Origin: Pristionchus mayeri
Lineage: Eukaryota; Nematoda; Chromadorea; Rhabditida; Neodiplogasteridae
Direction of reading: 5' to 3'
Length of the DNA: 64,000 nucleotides
Assembly: GCA_036245805.1 (NCBI GenBank)
Contig: BTRK01000001.1
Coordinates: 2,666,001 to 2,730,000 of the forward strand
The stretch's first letter is position 1. Every line of letters starts with the position of its first letter. Positions 1-11,904 of the stretch are shown one piece after another. The translations under genes were made by a program, and so were the position numbers. The notes below the pieces were generated by a model. The model worked only from the letters and a program-made list of their open reading frames with translations. It was not told where the DNA came from and did no database searches.

Positions 1-54
1 GTGGTTCATAAACTATGCCACGATTTCGTCATTTGACGAACTTGAATCTTTTAT

Positions 55-1211
55 GAGAGACATCACGAGAGAATCACCTTCTCTGCGGCGGAAAACACAA
101 AATCATCCCATTCAGGGTGTAAGGTATTTCAAATGATGCTCTTTCAAACTGCGTTGTCAGACTTTTGATAACTGTCTTCATCTTCGAGATTCAGATGGCC
201 AAACATGGGACATTCACTTTGCAGGGGTTAAATCGAGCACACTTAAACGACCATAAGTTCGTTTAAAATGAAGATAGAAACTCGTTCTTTGCTCAGCAAG
301 AAAGCTGAGAACATTCTCTACAACTTTTATGTTGAAAATTTCATTCCTTGTGTACGTCCTAGTGCGGGGTGGTCGAGTGTACCAAAAATTACCGAATTCT
401 GGAAATCGGAAAAAGTACCCGGCATTATTATGCGCGATTGATAGACACTATGAGTGACCCTTTCTTGGAATAGTGTAGAGGGACATTTATACGTTATTTG
501 AAAGTGATTTAGCACGTATGGGCCAAACTCACATGTTGATAAGGGTATGCAAATCGAATTTCATTTTTCAGGTCAGGTCGTAATTTTTACCCAATGGGAG
601 TACTGTATTTAGGTCGGAAAGAATTCTAAATGTTGTTTTGGATGATTTTGGACCTATTTGAAGCTAATAGCTGTCAGTTGGAGCTAAGGGAGTGTTTGGG
701 TCTGACAGTCATTTAGACGCCGCCTGACAAAAAGTTACGCCGTTTTTGTTCGCATAGATTAATTTGAACAATTTTTCGCGTCAAGTTAGTCACTCATATT
801 GTCTATCAATCGCGCATAATAATGCCGGGTACTTTTTCCGATTTCCAGAATTCGGTAATTTTTGTCCACTCGACCACCCCGCACTAGGACGTACACAGGG
901 AATGAAATTTACAACATAAAAGTTGTAGAGAATATTCTCAGCTTTCTTGCTGAGCAAAGAACGAGTTTCTATCTTCATTTTAAACGAACTTATGGTCGTT
1001 TAAGTGGGCCCGATTTGACCCCTAAAAGTGAATGTCCCATGTTTGGCCTTCTGAATCTCGAAGTTGACGACAGTTATCAAAATTCTGACAACGCAGTTTG
1101 AAAGAGCATCATTTGAAATACATTGGCTCATGTTTATATCAGGATAGGATGAGGGTGTGTTTTACCGCCGCTGACCCCCCTCAAATGGGTGATTTTCTCG
1201 TGATGTCTCTC
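55..1211. mobile_element. Palindromic non-autonomous element, 4-bp TSD
   Basis: Long inverted repeats of roughly 385-420 bp (55-440 and 790-1211) flank a unique centre. Termini are GAGAGACATCACGAGAGAAT and its complement. TTAT is duplicated at 51-54 and 1212-1215. The paralogous intron near 9008-9025 lacks the element and shows the empty target, which fixes both boundaries. No transposase-like reading frame is present. The termini resemble those of the elements at 14022-17894 and 14250-16120, so they form one family. Confidence 0.85.
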
Positions 1212-3147
1212 TTATAATATTTGCTCTATTCTTCTAATTTCATTTAAATCTTAAAGAATCTGAAATAATTAAGGTACCCCAAGGCTGTCCGGACGGATCC
1301 GACCTAGTTCGCAATGGGGAATGCCGAGGATACTATGCAACATGGAGTGACAGTAGACCCCATTCGAATACGGCTGGCGAAAAGTGCAGCGAAATAGGAG
1401 CCACGCCTGTGATTATTCGAGACGAGGAGGTGGGCGTTCCTTTTGCATTGATTGTTGCCATATATTCTCAGGAGTTACATAATATTTAGGATAACAACTA
1501 CTGGACGAAAGTTGCGGCTTCACGCGGTCAGAACATCATGCTTGGTGAATCATTTAACGTTTCCTGATATGACACTACTTATTTAATTATCTTTTATCTT
1601 TCGAGTTATTAGGTTCGCGAGAACCGTCAATTATATTTGAATTAAGGCTTGGGGTGCAATATCTATTCAACTCGATGGGTATGGAGTGACGGATCGGCTC
1701 TGGACTACAAGCCACATCAATACGATCCTGGTATGGTTCATTCCAATGAAGATATCATTAGTTTTCTTCAGATCTGGATGGTGCATGCTACGATGTTAGA
1801 TGGTGCTCTTGGGAAATTAGAAGCGACGGCATTTGGCTCAACAGTGAGCCCTTTTTCATCATGATAAAAAAACACTTATCGATGTGTAGTCGAATGGGCA
1901 CAGACAATATATTCATACACAGTCAACAGTCAATTATCGTTATTTTGCTTAGCATGCGCCACTCCGCAGTACATCTACTGCACCACGCAACTGCACCCGC
2001 CTGTTCCTGATCCCGAGGGTTGTAATGGATTCGTGGGTGATAATGATGATAGAGTGTGCTATCAGGTTTACTTAGTAAAGAATTCGCAAAGTAAATGTTC
2101 AAAAGTATTCAGGTCGGAAAAACAGCTGAAAGCCGATGCCCAGAAGGTCTGCCAAAATCTTGGAGCAAACTTAGCGTCGATTCATAATGCGCAGGTGCCT
2201 AAAGTTATACATCGTTATGGAAAAACATGTTCGTGAAACTGGTAAGTACAATGTGATGAAATGGCATAGAGAGAGTGGGGTAGTCGCCGCGGGAAGATAA
2301 CGGTATTTCTCAATAAAATATGCATGCCGAATGCAGGAAAACTCATTCGTTCGTCACTTGGCTGTTTCGAATGGTGCCGTGAACGGACTGTTCATTGGAG
2401 CCTCTTCGAGTGGAAAAGGCAACGCCTTCGCGTGGATTGATGGATCGGAGTGGGACTACACCAATTTCTATCCTGGTACGGGCTAGTTGAAGTTTGAGTA
2501 GGGCTCTGTCTGATTTGGTGGGACATAAGAGGCCATGTCTGGTTTAGAGGCCATATCTTCGATTTGGAAGGACATATCGTAGGCTTGCGGGGTTTGGGGG
2601 GTCCCCCAAGCCGACACCGTCCCCCCAAAACAGACACAGCCCTGAGTAGTCTTTGTCAGTTTTTTCGTCGATTCGTTGTGCCTACCGAAAATGAAGTTCC
2701 CTAAGGCCGGTTTCGGAGAGTGCCTAGCAATGGACATTACGTCCACTTCTGGATTGTGGATGAATATGGATTGCGGTGCAAATCTGCCCGTAGCATGCAT
2801 GAGAGGAAGTAAGTAGCATGCTGTGTAAAGGATATGTTTTAAATGATTCAAACGATAACAACAATCCATCTCAGTGAAAGAAGATCAAACTCCTACATGC
2901 AGTACGGAAACATGGAAGGAAGGACAGATAGTAAGTGCCATATTGAACATTAAGGACTGTAGGCAAAGTTCAACTTTGGACCATTTCATAACCTTGGTCT
3001 AGCTCCGCTACTTTACCGAGAGTCCTCCTTTAACACGTTGTTATGTGCACAGATAATGGGGTTTGAATAAGATCATAGTTTTCACCTAAACTGTCTTTCT
3101 CAAACAGGCATACACGTGCCCTTCGAGCACTGGTTTGATTGGATCTA

Positions 3148-5933
3148 TCAGGTTGTTGCGAAAGTCTTGCTCGATTTTATCATTGTAATACTTCTGTCTG
3201 CGTTGGTATTCGAATTCATTTCAGACTTACCTGGTTTTTCTTATAATATGAGGGTATCAATGTTCATTCTAGCGCACCTTAGATCAGACCTCTCATTTCA
3301 TTTAGGAATGCTTACTTATAGTTCAGATCTTGCGATATGAGTTAATCAAGATGACTTTTCCTTCTATCATAATTTTATGGAGAATAGAGATATGGCCATA
3401 CCTGAAGTACAAGCGTACATTGCTATGTTAATACATCACTTATGATCACTTACTATTAGTCAGTGCTAAAATCCTTTCTTTAGACGTCTCTTTTTGGGAA
3501 TGTATCACGTGTATCACGAGTCAGTGGAGGAAAAACGGACCCCTCGGGAACAATTTCAAAAAGTTTTCCCTATATACTCCATATAATTATGGGACAACAT
3601 CATTGGAACGATAAACTGAAATTTCATGACCACTGGTCTCAGAGCCGTCATTTAGGAATATTCCGGTTTTGAATTCGGCTATTATGAATTTCAGCTCCCA
3701 GATGAGCTAGAAAGATGGCACTGGGCTCAAAATGTATGGAAAAATATTTCCAGAAACTTTTATGTTTTGTACTAAGCAATTGGATTACGTTTTGAAAAGT
3801 AGTGATCGAAAAACCAACTTTTCGACTAAAATAAAATCTATAATTATTTTCGGAGATACCGTTTCAAGGAATTTTATTGCAGAATATGAAAGTTAGAGTC
3901 CGTATCTATAAAATAAAAATATAAATTGAGAAATTTGAGGATGTGTATTTTTGAAATATTGGCCCAAATCTCGGAAGGTGTGATCACGTCAATACAAATT
4001 GGACAATTACTGAACAACAAAAGATGAAATCGGAATACCTAATGCATAATATGTTCTATCAAGGATAGATACGCAATATGACGATGAGAATCTGAAAGTT
4101 TAACTGATTCTAAAAAATCGATTTTTTATAACTCGATTTATGCCAAGTTTGGATGAGATTAACTAAACACATTTGCTTCTGTGCCAGCTGTTTCTAAGAA
4201 AAAGTTAAAGTAGTCATCCGTATCTGTGAAAAAATTTCAAAGTGAAGGTTCTCAGATTGCGAAAGCTCAAGTTCTATTCACTCGAATACGCGTGATCGAT
4301 GGTGCCAAAATTGCATTAAATTCAATTTTAACGAAACTATTGTGAATATTGGTTACTTTTGAGTGCCAAAAATCTTCTTTTGCATATTTCCGCCGAAATA
4401 CGTCGAAATTTTTGCATTTTAGTGGTTACTGAAAATTTTCAAAATTTCAAATATCATTTTTTTAGATTGTTAAATGAATGTGTTCTTTGTTGTTCTAACA
4501 ATAGTTTCGGATCATTCTAAGCAAATAAAGATTTTTGGCACTCAAAAGTAACCAATATTCACAATAGTTTCGTTAAAATTGAATTTAATGCAATTTTGTC
4601 ACCATAGATCACGCGTATTCGAGTGAATATAACTTGAGCTTTCGCAACCTGAGAACCTTCACTTTGAAAGTTTTTCACAGATACGGATGACTACTTTAAC
4701 TTTTTCTTAGAATCAGCTGGCATAGAAGCAAATGTGTTTAGTTAATCTCATCCAAACTTGGCATAAATCGAGTTATAAAAAATCGATTTTTTAGAATCAG
4801 TGAAACTTTCAGATTCTCATCGTAATATTGCGTATCTATCCTTGATAGAACATATTATGCATTAGATATTCCGATTTCATCTTTTGTTGTTCAGTACTTG
4901 TCCAATTTGTATTGACGTGATCACACCTTCCGAGATTTGGGCCAATATTTCAAAAATACGCATCCTCAAATTTCTCAATTTATATTTTTATTTTATAGAT
5001 ACGGACTCAAACTTTCATATTCTGCAATGAAATTCCTTGAAACGGTATCTCCGAAAATAATTATAGATTTTATTTTAGTCTAAAAGTTGGTTTTTCGATC
5101 ACTACTTTTCAAAACGTAATCCAATTGCTTAGCACAAAGCATAAAAGTTTCTGGAAATATGTTTCCACATATTTTGAGCCCAGTGCCATCTTTCTAGCTC
5201 ATCTGGGAGCTGAAATACATAATAACCGGATTCAAAACCGGAATATTCCTAAATGACGGCTCTGAGACCAGTGGTCATGAAATTTCAGTTTATCGTGCCA
5301 ATGATGTTCTCCCATAATTATATGGAGTATATAGGGAAAACTTTTTGAAATTGTTCCCGTATACCTCCACTGACTCGTGATACGCGTGGTATAGTGAAAA
5401 TCTTTTAGCTAAATAAGATTTTGGCTTCAGGTTTTTGGGTAAGGAGACGCAGGGATCAATATCGATCGGAATTATAATTATCTTATTCTGTTCTTCTTAA
5501 AAATGAAGTACCGTAATTATTCATAATTGCGTTGACTAGATATGGCTACTCGAATCATTGAAAGGGTTCTTGGAATGCTGAATTTGATATTCTATCAAGT
5601 TTTCATTTCTTGCGCAGCTTGAATGATCGATTTTTTGTGCTGGTGTTATCGAGCGCACTATGCTCTTCCAAAATATATATGGATATTATTTGGACTTCGA
5701 TCTCTGACAGATCAGAATTCACACCAAATTTCGTTGCAAAATTTCGCAAAATTTTTGCTAATTTATGAAATCTCAAATTTCATGGCATGTATTCTGATCA
5801 CGATTGAAATCAGTTATGCTCGTGAAACAACGGTTCACCCTCTTCAACAATTCTGAGATATCAGGCACTTGAGTTCATAAGGGAGAAAAATCGGAAAGAT
5901 AAAACGCCGAGCAAGACTTTCGCAACAACCTAA
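3148..5933. mobile_element. Mariner-type element, split by a palindrome
   Basis: Terminal repeats T(C/T)AGGTTGTTGCGAAAGTC face inward at both ends and are flanked by TA (3146-3147 and 5934-5935). The intact paralog has the uninterrupted sequence around GGAGCTATTTTG, so this is a clean TA-target insertion, as for Tc1/mariner. Without the inner palindrome (about 3502-5393) some 890 bp remain. No transposase is readable, so it is probably non-autonomous or decayed. It lies in the intron before the CUB exons of the lectin pseudogene. Confidence 0.8.
3502..5393. mobile_element. Giant hairpin: 1.9-kb near-perfect palindrome
   Basis: Arms of about 880 bp (about 3502-4384 and 4526-5393) are inverted copies with few mismatches around a 140-bp spacer. 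Outer ends read roughly TRTAYCACGYGTATCACGAG on each side. No open reading frame of note. It sits inside the mariner element, so it arrived later. Target duplication could not be assigned. Membership of the GAGAG-terminated palindrome family is not supported by its ends. Confidence 0.8.
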
Positions 5934-7032
5934 TATTTTGCGATTGGGAACGGCAAATGCACGGCATCCCATGTAACAATCGTTCTATTAGAGTACAACT
6001 CTTATGTTCACAGATAACATCTCCCGGGTTTCCCTTCAGCGCTTCAACGCCCTGTGAATTCTTCCTTACTGCGGACTCCGGCAAGAAAGTTGAAGTGGAG
6101 GTCCATGATTTTTCGTATGCAATCCTACCTTTATGAACTTTTCAGATCATCATGCTCGAGGCGAATTCTATCCGCGACTTCCTTGTGATCTACGACGGAT
6201 ATCTGGGCGGAAGCATGATCGCAAAGTCAGTTATTATTATTAGACGATTATCAGATTATTGCTCAGCTTGACGGGAGAAGTGAGGGAGGTAACTTACACA
6301 ACTTCCTCTTCCAACATCATGAAAGTGAGCTGGGAACCCAATGGAGGAGTGAATGTCCGTGGACTGGCGGTGAGGGATGGTCAAATAAACAATATATGAC
6401 CTAGTATTTGCAGATGAAATTCAGCCAAGTTTGAGTGAAGAGAAGTTCGACAAATCCGAAATCACTCGAGAATGTGTGATATATTGGAACTTTTGATCTT
6501 TAACTTCGTTTGCAAATAAACAGTGTTCTAAAAGAGTTGTTGTTTCTGAAGTGCAAAGAAAAGTTAAAGTTAAAGTATTTCCTAACTCGACCGTACTGGA
6601 AGTTGACGTAATGTCCATAGAGTACGAGAGCAAATGCGAGAAGGACCCTCTTTCTAATTCATCCCCCCCCTGAAGAGTTCTGCGAAGCCCTACCCGATCG
6701 TTTTGAGACAATGAGAAGTTTACTACAACCATGACAAAGATCAATAAAAGTGTTGCCCTGCCTTTGAAACAATGAACACTAAATATGTATGACATGTGAA
6801 CAATGAGAAGTTAGGTTTCTATACCTGCGAATTTGATTTCCGGATCAATTCCTCAACTATTATCTTGTACGAGTCACTGTCCAACTCCAACCTATCGGAA
6901 GTCAGATGTCAGTGAAGTACGCAGATCATATTGAAAAGTTAAATGTTTTTGATAGCCCAGAGGCATGGAGATTCGGCTTCGGCTAGGCTTCGGCCGAATG
7001 AGGACGAATAGTCCTGCTTGAATGGTGCATAG

Positions 7033-7351
7033 TAGTGTTGTTATGCTCGAGTTTCACTCGGCGAGCGCTCGCCACTCACCGAGTTCATTTTCGGCCCACT
7101 CGTATCGGTCAATCACTCGCGAGTGAAAAGGGAGAGATTCACTAGCGAGTGGATTTCTTTGTTCTTCCCTCTCATTCTCTGAAGAAAGGGCAGCGACCGC
7201 GCGGTATGGAGGAAGAATTACCTTCTCGCTCGCGAGCCCAATTAGACTCGCGAGTGAGAACAAAGGAATCCACTCGCGAGTGGATTTTCACTCACGAGTG
7301 GCTCTATTAATTTCATTCGCGAGAGGCGAATTACTCGAAATAACAACACTA
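7033..7351. mobile_element. hAT-like palindromic MITE, 8-bp TSD
   Basis: Ends are TAGTGTTGTTAT and its inverted copy. GTGCATAG is duplicated exactly at 7025-7032 and 7352-7359. The interior is packed with short self-complementary CACTCGCGAGTG-like motifs and folds back on itself. The TAG start and 8-bp duplication fit the hAT superfamily. Confidence 0.8.
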
Positions 7352-7483
7352 GTGCATAGATTTCGTCATACACGTAATCGGACTCACTTTCTTGAAAGAA
7401 AAAAGGAATCAAGGTATGACACACATCATATCATACAAGTGATAGCTGACTTGTATGTTGATGTCATAGTACTGCATCAAGTA

Positions 7484-8383
7484 TTAGGTTGATTCAAAAG
7501 TTTCTCCCTATTTTATTTTTAAAATTATCTCGAGCCATAGTTGCCTGACTGGAATTTCCATTTAATACAAGTATTAGACATATAGATAGATTACACTCGT
7601 CAGACCGATTCGATTCTGAGACGCGTATTGCGGCAATAAATAAAGAAAACGTCAAAATCTCAAAATATGATGATTCTTAGGTGTACTTTGCTGGGCCCTA
7701 CCATTTGAATACGCGCTAACGATCGATTCTGCCCATTTGAGGAGTGATACCACTCGAGTTGCTCTTCCAGAATATTACAGAATATCCGGCCTTTCATGAC
7801 GCTTTGGAAGATGAGAATCAGAAAAAGTGCTGATTTCGTTGCTCAAATTTCGTAATTTTCTTGTAATATGGTGCTGTTCTTGAATAGGTAGATGTATTCA
7901 TCTCAAGTTTAACGGTAATACTAAGACTGGCGTGTACTTCATTGTGCACAACACTATGGCTAACAGAGCCAATAACTGACCATTCGGGGATATGAAAAGT
8001 ATTTCTGCAGAAATGCATCTCGAGCTAATATCTAATCAGGCGCTCATCTGAACTTGGCGTGACGGTGTACAAATACTGAATTAAATTCACGAGCATGCCC
8101 AGTAATCACTCTGTACACTAGTATGTTTGCTTAATCTCTATCTCGTTTCTCCACATAACTATGTATGTATAAAAATTATGTTTGATAATCAATTTTGCGA
8201 AATTTGTCGGACTGCTGTATCGGCGTAGCTAAATGGGGAGCAATGTGATACGGTTTTTTAAAAAGCTCATTCAAGCACGTATTTTTGGCAAAAGAACTTA
8301 TGAGAATTGGTCAACTTTGTAGGTCAGGGGAATCAAAAATGTAAAATTCTGAAAAAAAGGGAGAAACTTTTGAATCAACCTAA
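7484..8383. mobile_element. Mariner-like element, non-autonomous
   Basis: Inverted termini TTAGGTTGATTCAAAAGTTT continue into TCTCCCT at both ends, with TA duplicated outside. Length is 900 bp and the longest frame is about 66 codons, so no full mariner transposase (about 345 aa) can be encoded. It lies between the two lectin copies. Confidence 0.75.
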
Positions 8384-8846
8384 TAAGTACGTGATTGCAT
8401 GATCATTATTTGGCACCTATCTTATCAATCTGTCTTCCAGACAAAGCATGTATCAACGGCCACTCCCCCGCACTACACATTGCTCACTCAAAGTCTAGTC
8501 GAACACGTTTCTCGATATAGTTAAAAACATATAGGGAGGTTAAATATACGATGAAGACATGAAATTAAACGATATGTATGAGGCTGCTGGACCATACTGC
8601 AATATAGACCCGAATTATGCAGGTCCAGATCTCAGTTGTTGGGTAAATCTTATCATTGTACTATATTTAGAGTGGAAATGTCATTTCCCTTGTCTTACTT
8701 AGCAGTTACTGAAAATGGCAAAATTCCAAACATCACCACAATATCTCCACAAACCGTGTGCTTTTCGTCTGCACTACGTGATATTCAGGATTACCTTATC
8801 GATAAATGGTGCCATCGAAAAGGTGGAGCTTGCAGTCTAGGTTGCA

Positions 8847-8852
8847 TATAAA
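8847..8852 (+). promoter_or_regulatory. TATA box of the intact lectin gene
   Basis: TATAAA lies 42 bp before the start codon at 8894, with no other gene between, which implies a very short 5' leader. Confidence 0.55.
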
Positions 8853-8893
8853 GCGACAGCCATACCTTTAACCCACACCCTTCAGATCATTCG

Positions 8894-11342
8894 ATGAGGT
8901 CTCTAGTCGCGGTATTGTTCGCACTGGGTTGCGCGTTGGCAGCAAACGAGGTGAGATTTCCCAAGTGGTTCATAAACGATGCCACCATTTCATTATTCGA
9001 CGAACTTGAATCATTTATTATATTTGTTCTAATTCTCCTAATTTCATTTAAATCTTAAAGAATCTGAAATAATTAAGGTACCCCAAGGCTGTCCGGACGG
9101 ATCCGACCTAGTTCGCAATGGGGAATGCCGAGGATACTATGCAACATGGAGTGACAGTAGACCCCATTCGAATACGGCTGGCGAAAAGTGCAGCGAAATA
9201 GGAGCCACGCCTGTGATTATTCGAGACGAGGAGGTGGGCGTTCCTTTTGCATTGATTGTTGCCATATATTCTCAGGAGTTACATAATATTTAGGATAACA
9301 ACTACTGGACGAAAGTTGCGGCTTCACGCGGTCAGAACATCATGCTTGGTGAATCATTTAACGTTTCCTGATATGACACTACTTATTTAATTATCTTTTA
9401 TCTTTCGAGTTATTAGGTTCGCGAGAACCGTCAATTATATTTGAATTAAGGCTTGGGGTGCAATATCTATTCAAATCGATGGGTATGGAGTGACGGATCG
9501 GCTCTGGACTACAAGCCACATGAATACGATCCTGGTATGGTTCATTACAATGAAGATATCATTAGTTTTCTTCAGATCTGGATGGTTCATGCTACGATGC
9601 ATGCTCTTGGGAAATTAGAAGCGACGGAATTTGGCTCAACAGTGAGCCCTTTTTCATCATGATGAAAAACACTTGTCGAAGTGTAGTCGAATGGGCACAG
9701 CCATCGTCACAATACACAATCAATTATCATCATTTCGCTCAGCATGCCCCTCTCCGCAGTATATCTATTGTGTCACTCAACTGCACCCGCCTGTTCCTGA
9801 TCCCAATGGTTGTAATGGATTCGTAGGTGATAATGATTATGGAGTGTGTTATCAGGTTTACTTAGTAAATAATTCAGGTCGGAAAAACAGCTGAAAGCTG
9901 GATGGATGCCCAGAAGGTCTGCCAAAATCTTGGAGGAAACTTAGCGTCGATTCATAATGCGCAGGTGCCTAAAGTTATACATCGTTATGGAAAAACATGT
10001 TCGTGAAACTGGTAAGTACAATGTGATGAAATGGCATAGAGAGAGTGGGGTAGTCGCCGCGGGAAGATAACGGTATTTCTCAATAAAATATGCATGCCGA
10101 ATGCAGGAAAACTCATTCGTTCGTCGCTTGGCCGTTTCGAATGGTGCCGTGAACGGACTGTTCATTGGAGCCTCTTCGAGTGGAAAAGGCAACGCCTTCG
10201 CGTGGATTGATGGATCGGAGTGGGACTACATTAATTTCTATCCTGGTACGAGCTCGTTGAAGTTAATTAATTGGTCTTCCAAGAGAGAGGACTGAGAGGT
10301 GGGACATAAGGGGTCATGTCTGGTTTAGAGGCCATATCTTCGATTTGGAGGGACATATCGTAGGTTTGCGGGGACATATGTCAGCCAGAAATGAGAAACA
10401 GCCCTGAGCAGTCTTTGTCGTTTTTTCGTCGTTTCGCTCTGGCTATCGAAAATGAAGTCAATGAATTTAGGTTTCCCAAAGGCCGGTTTCGGAGAGTGCT
10501 TAGCAATGGACACTACGTCCACTTCTGGATTGTGGATGAACATGGATTGCAGTGCAAATCTGCCCGTCGCATGCATGAGAGGCAGTATGTAGCATGTTGT
10601 GTAAAGGCTATTTTTTTAAAGTGATTCAAACGATGACAAAAATCCATCTCAGTAAAAGAAGATCAAACTCCTACATGCAGTACGGAAACATGGAAGGAAG
10701 GACAGATAGTAAGTGCCATATTGAACATGAACACGTTGTTATGTACACAGATAACGGGGTTTGGATCATAGTTATCGCTTGAACTGTCTTTCTGAAATAG
10801 GCATACACGTGTCCTTCGAGCACTGGTTTGATTGGAGCTATTTTGAACCCACAGCGATTGGGAACGGCAAATACACGTCATCCCATGCAACAATCGTTCT
10901 ATTAGAGTACAGCTCTCATTAACAGATCACCTCGCCCGGGTTTCCCTACACAGCTTCAACGCCTTGTGAATACTTCTTAACTGCAGATTCGGGAAAGCAA
11001 GTTGAAATCGAGGTTGGTGATATTTTGTATTCATTCCTAAAACTTTTCAGATCATTATGCTCGAAGCGGATTCTATCCGCGACTTTCTCGTGATCTACGA
11101 CGGATACCTGGGTGGAAGCGTGATCGCAAAGTGAGTTATTATTATTATTAGACGATTATTAGATTATTGACCAGCCTGACGGGAGAAGTGAGGAACGAAA
11201 CTTACGCAACTTCCACGTCTAACATCATGAAAGTGAGCTGGGAGCCCAATGGAGGAGTGAACGTCCGTGGACTGGCGGTAAGGGATGGTCAAGTAAACAA
11301 TATATGGCCTAGTATTTTCAGATGAAATTCCGCCAAGTTTGA
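8894..11342 (+). CDS. Secreted lectin with two CTLDs and a CUB domain
   Basis: Fourteen exons join in phase: 8894-8950, 9078-9233, 9294-9348, 9451-9534, 9576-9641, 9743-9855, 9878-9964, 10107-10245, 10471-10584, 10653-10708, 10926-11012, 11051-11130, 11175-11277, 11322-11342 (405 aa). Residues 1-18 form a signal peptide (MRSLVAVLFALGCALAA). CTLD1 follows, with WVWSDGSALDY and a final C-x6-YC. CTLD2 has WMDAQKVCQNLGGNLASI, FAWIDGSEWDY and LPVACMRG. The C-terminal CUB has ITSPGFP, FLVIYDGYLGG and NGGVNVRG. Such clec/CUB proteins are secreted and often immune- or gut-related in nematodes; that role is inference. No EPN or QPD calcium/sugar triplet is seen, so sugar binding is doubtful. AATAAA follows at 11422-11427. 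The start was chosen because it begins the signal peptide just after a TATA box. The other tandem copy, to the left, is a pseudogene. Confidence 0.87.
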
Positions 11343-11904
11343 GTGAAGAGAAGTTCGACAAATCCGAAATCACTCGAGAATGCGTGATACATTCGAGCTC
11401 ATCATCTTTCACCTTGTGCGCAATAAATATTGTTCTTACCCAATTATCGCTTCTGCAGCTGAAGTGCAAAATAAAACAAATTATTTCATAAAATAGTTCT
11501 GCATACATAGCAATATAGATTACATTTGAAGACGCGAGCGACAAATGAAACATGTAAATTAGCTCACGGTTTAGTCTTCAGAAGCTCAGCGTGCTTCTTG
11601 TGTAGTCTACTCGAAATAGAGCGCACAGCTGTCATCCTTCAACCCGGAAGAAGGATATTTCTACGAATCGGAGGCAACTGTTCGCCTACTCTCAGCGTGC
11701 CAAGAATCATGCGAAGCTCGAAGGTTGTTCAGTTTGAAGCGATCGCGGTTGCCCGTGTAAAATCCCGAATGCGACTTCCTTTCTCTATCACTTTAGTCCC
11801 ATGGAAACTTCCGATTTCTAGAAATATTTTACATCGGCGAGCTGTATTTTGTGTTCAGATTTTGCGAGTGCATTGTATCTTATTCTCTCCTTAACACAGT
11901 CGCC
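11343..11904. other. Intergenic, nothing recognised
   Basis: Holds the lectin polyadenylation signal (11422-11427) and the presumed promoter of the next gene. A short frame at 11526-11894 has no domain or splice support. Confidence 0.5.

Larger units (their letters stand above)
1274..6434 (+). pseudogene. CTLD-CTLD-CUB lectin pseudogene (left tandem copy)
   Basis: Diverged copy of the intact lectin at 8894-11342, with the same exon order. Exon remnants: 1274-1430, 1490-1544, 1647-1730, 1772-1843, 1953-2065, 2113-2194, 2338-2475, about 2701-2818, 2875-2930, 6014-6100, 6146-6225, 6266-6369, 6414-6434. The signal-peptide exon lies left of the window. Lesions against the intact copy: the first CTLD exon is 157 nt rather than 156, with one extra A in a run; the CTLD2 entry exon is 82 nt rather than 87; and the acceptor of the last CTLD2 exon has lost about 13 nt, so the joined frame reaches TAA at once. 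The first intron carries a 1,157-bp palindromic element. The intron before the CUB exons carries a mariner element that itself holds a 1.9-kb palindrome. Cysteines and the WVWSDG, VIYDG and PNGGVNVRG motifs survive, so decay looks recent. Single-base differences could in part be assembly errors, but three independent lesions make a functional gene unlikely. Confidence 0.8.
6435..8893. other. Spacer between lectin copies
   Basis: No gene seen. It holds a 319-bp hAT-like element (7033-7351) and a 900-bp mariner-like element (7484-8383). The 500 bp before the intact lectin should contain its promoter; only a TATA box is recognisable there. Confidence 0.6.

Noticed and set aside
10803..10914. Possible extra exon of the intact lectin between its linker and CUB exons
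   Set aside because: It starts after an AG and has an open frame, but it ends in a stop before any donor in phase. Direct joining of 10708 to 10926 gives the standard start of a CUB domain (GQIITSPGFP).
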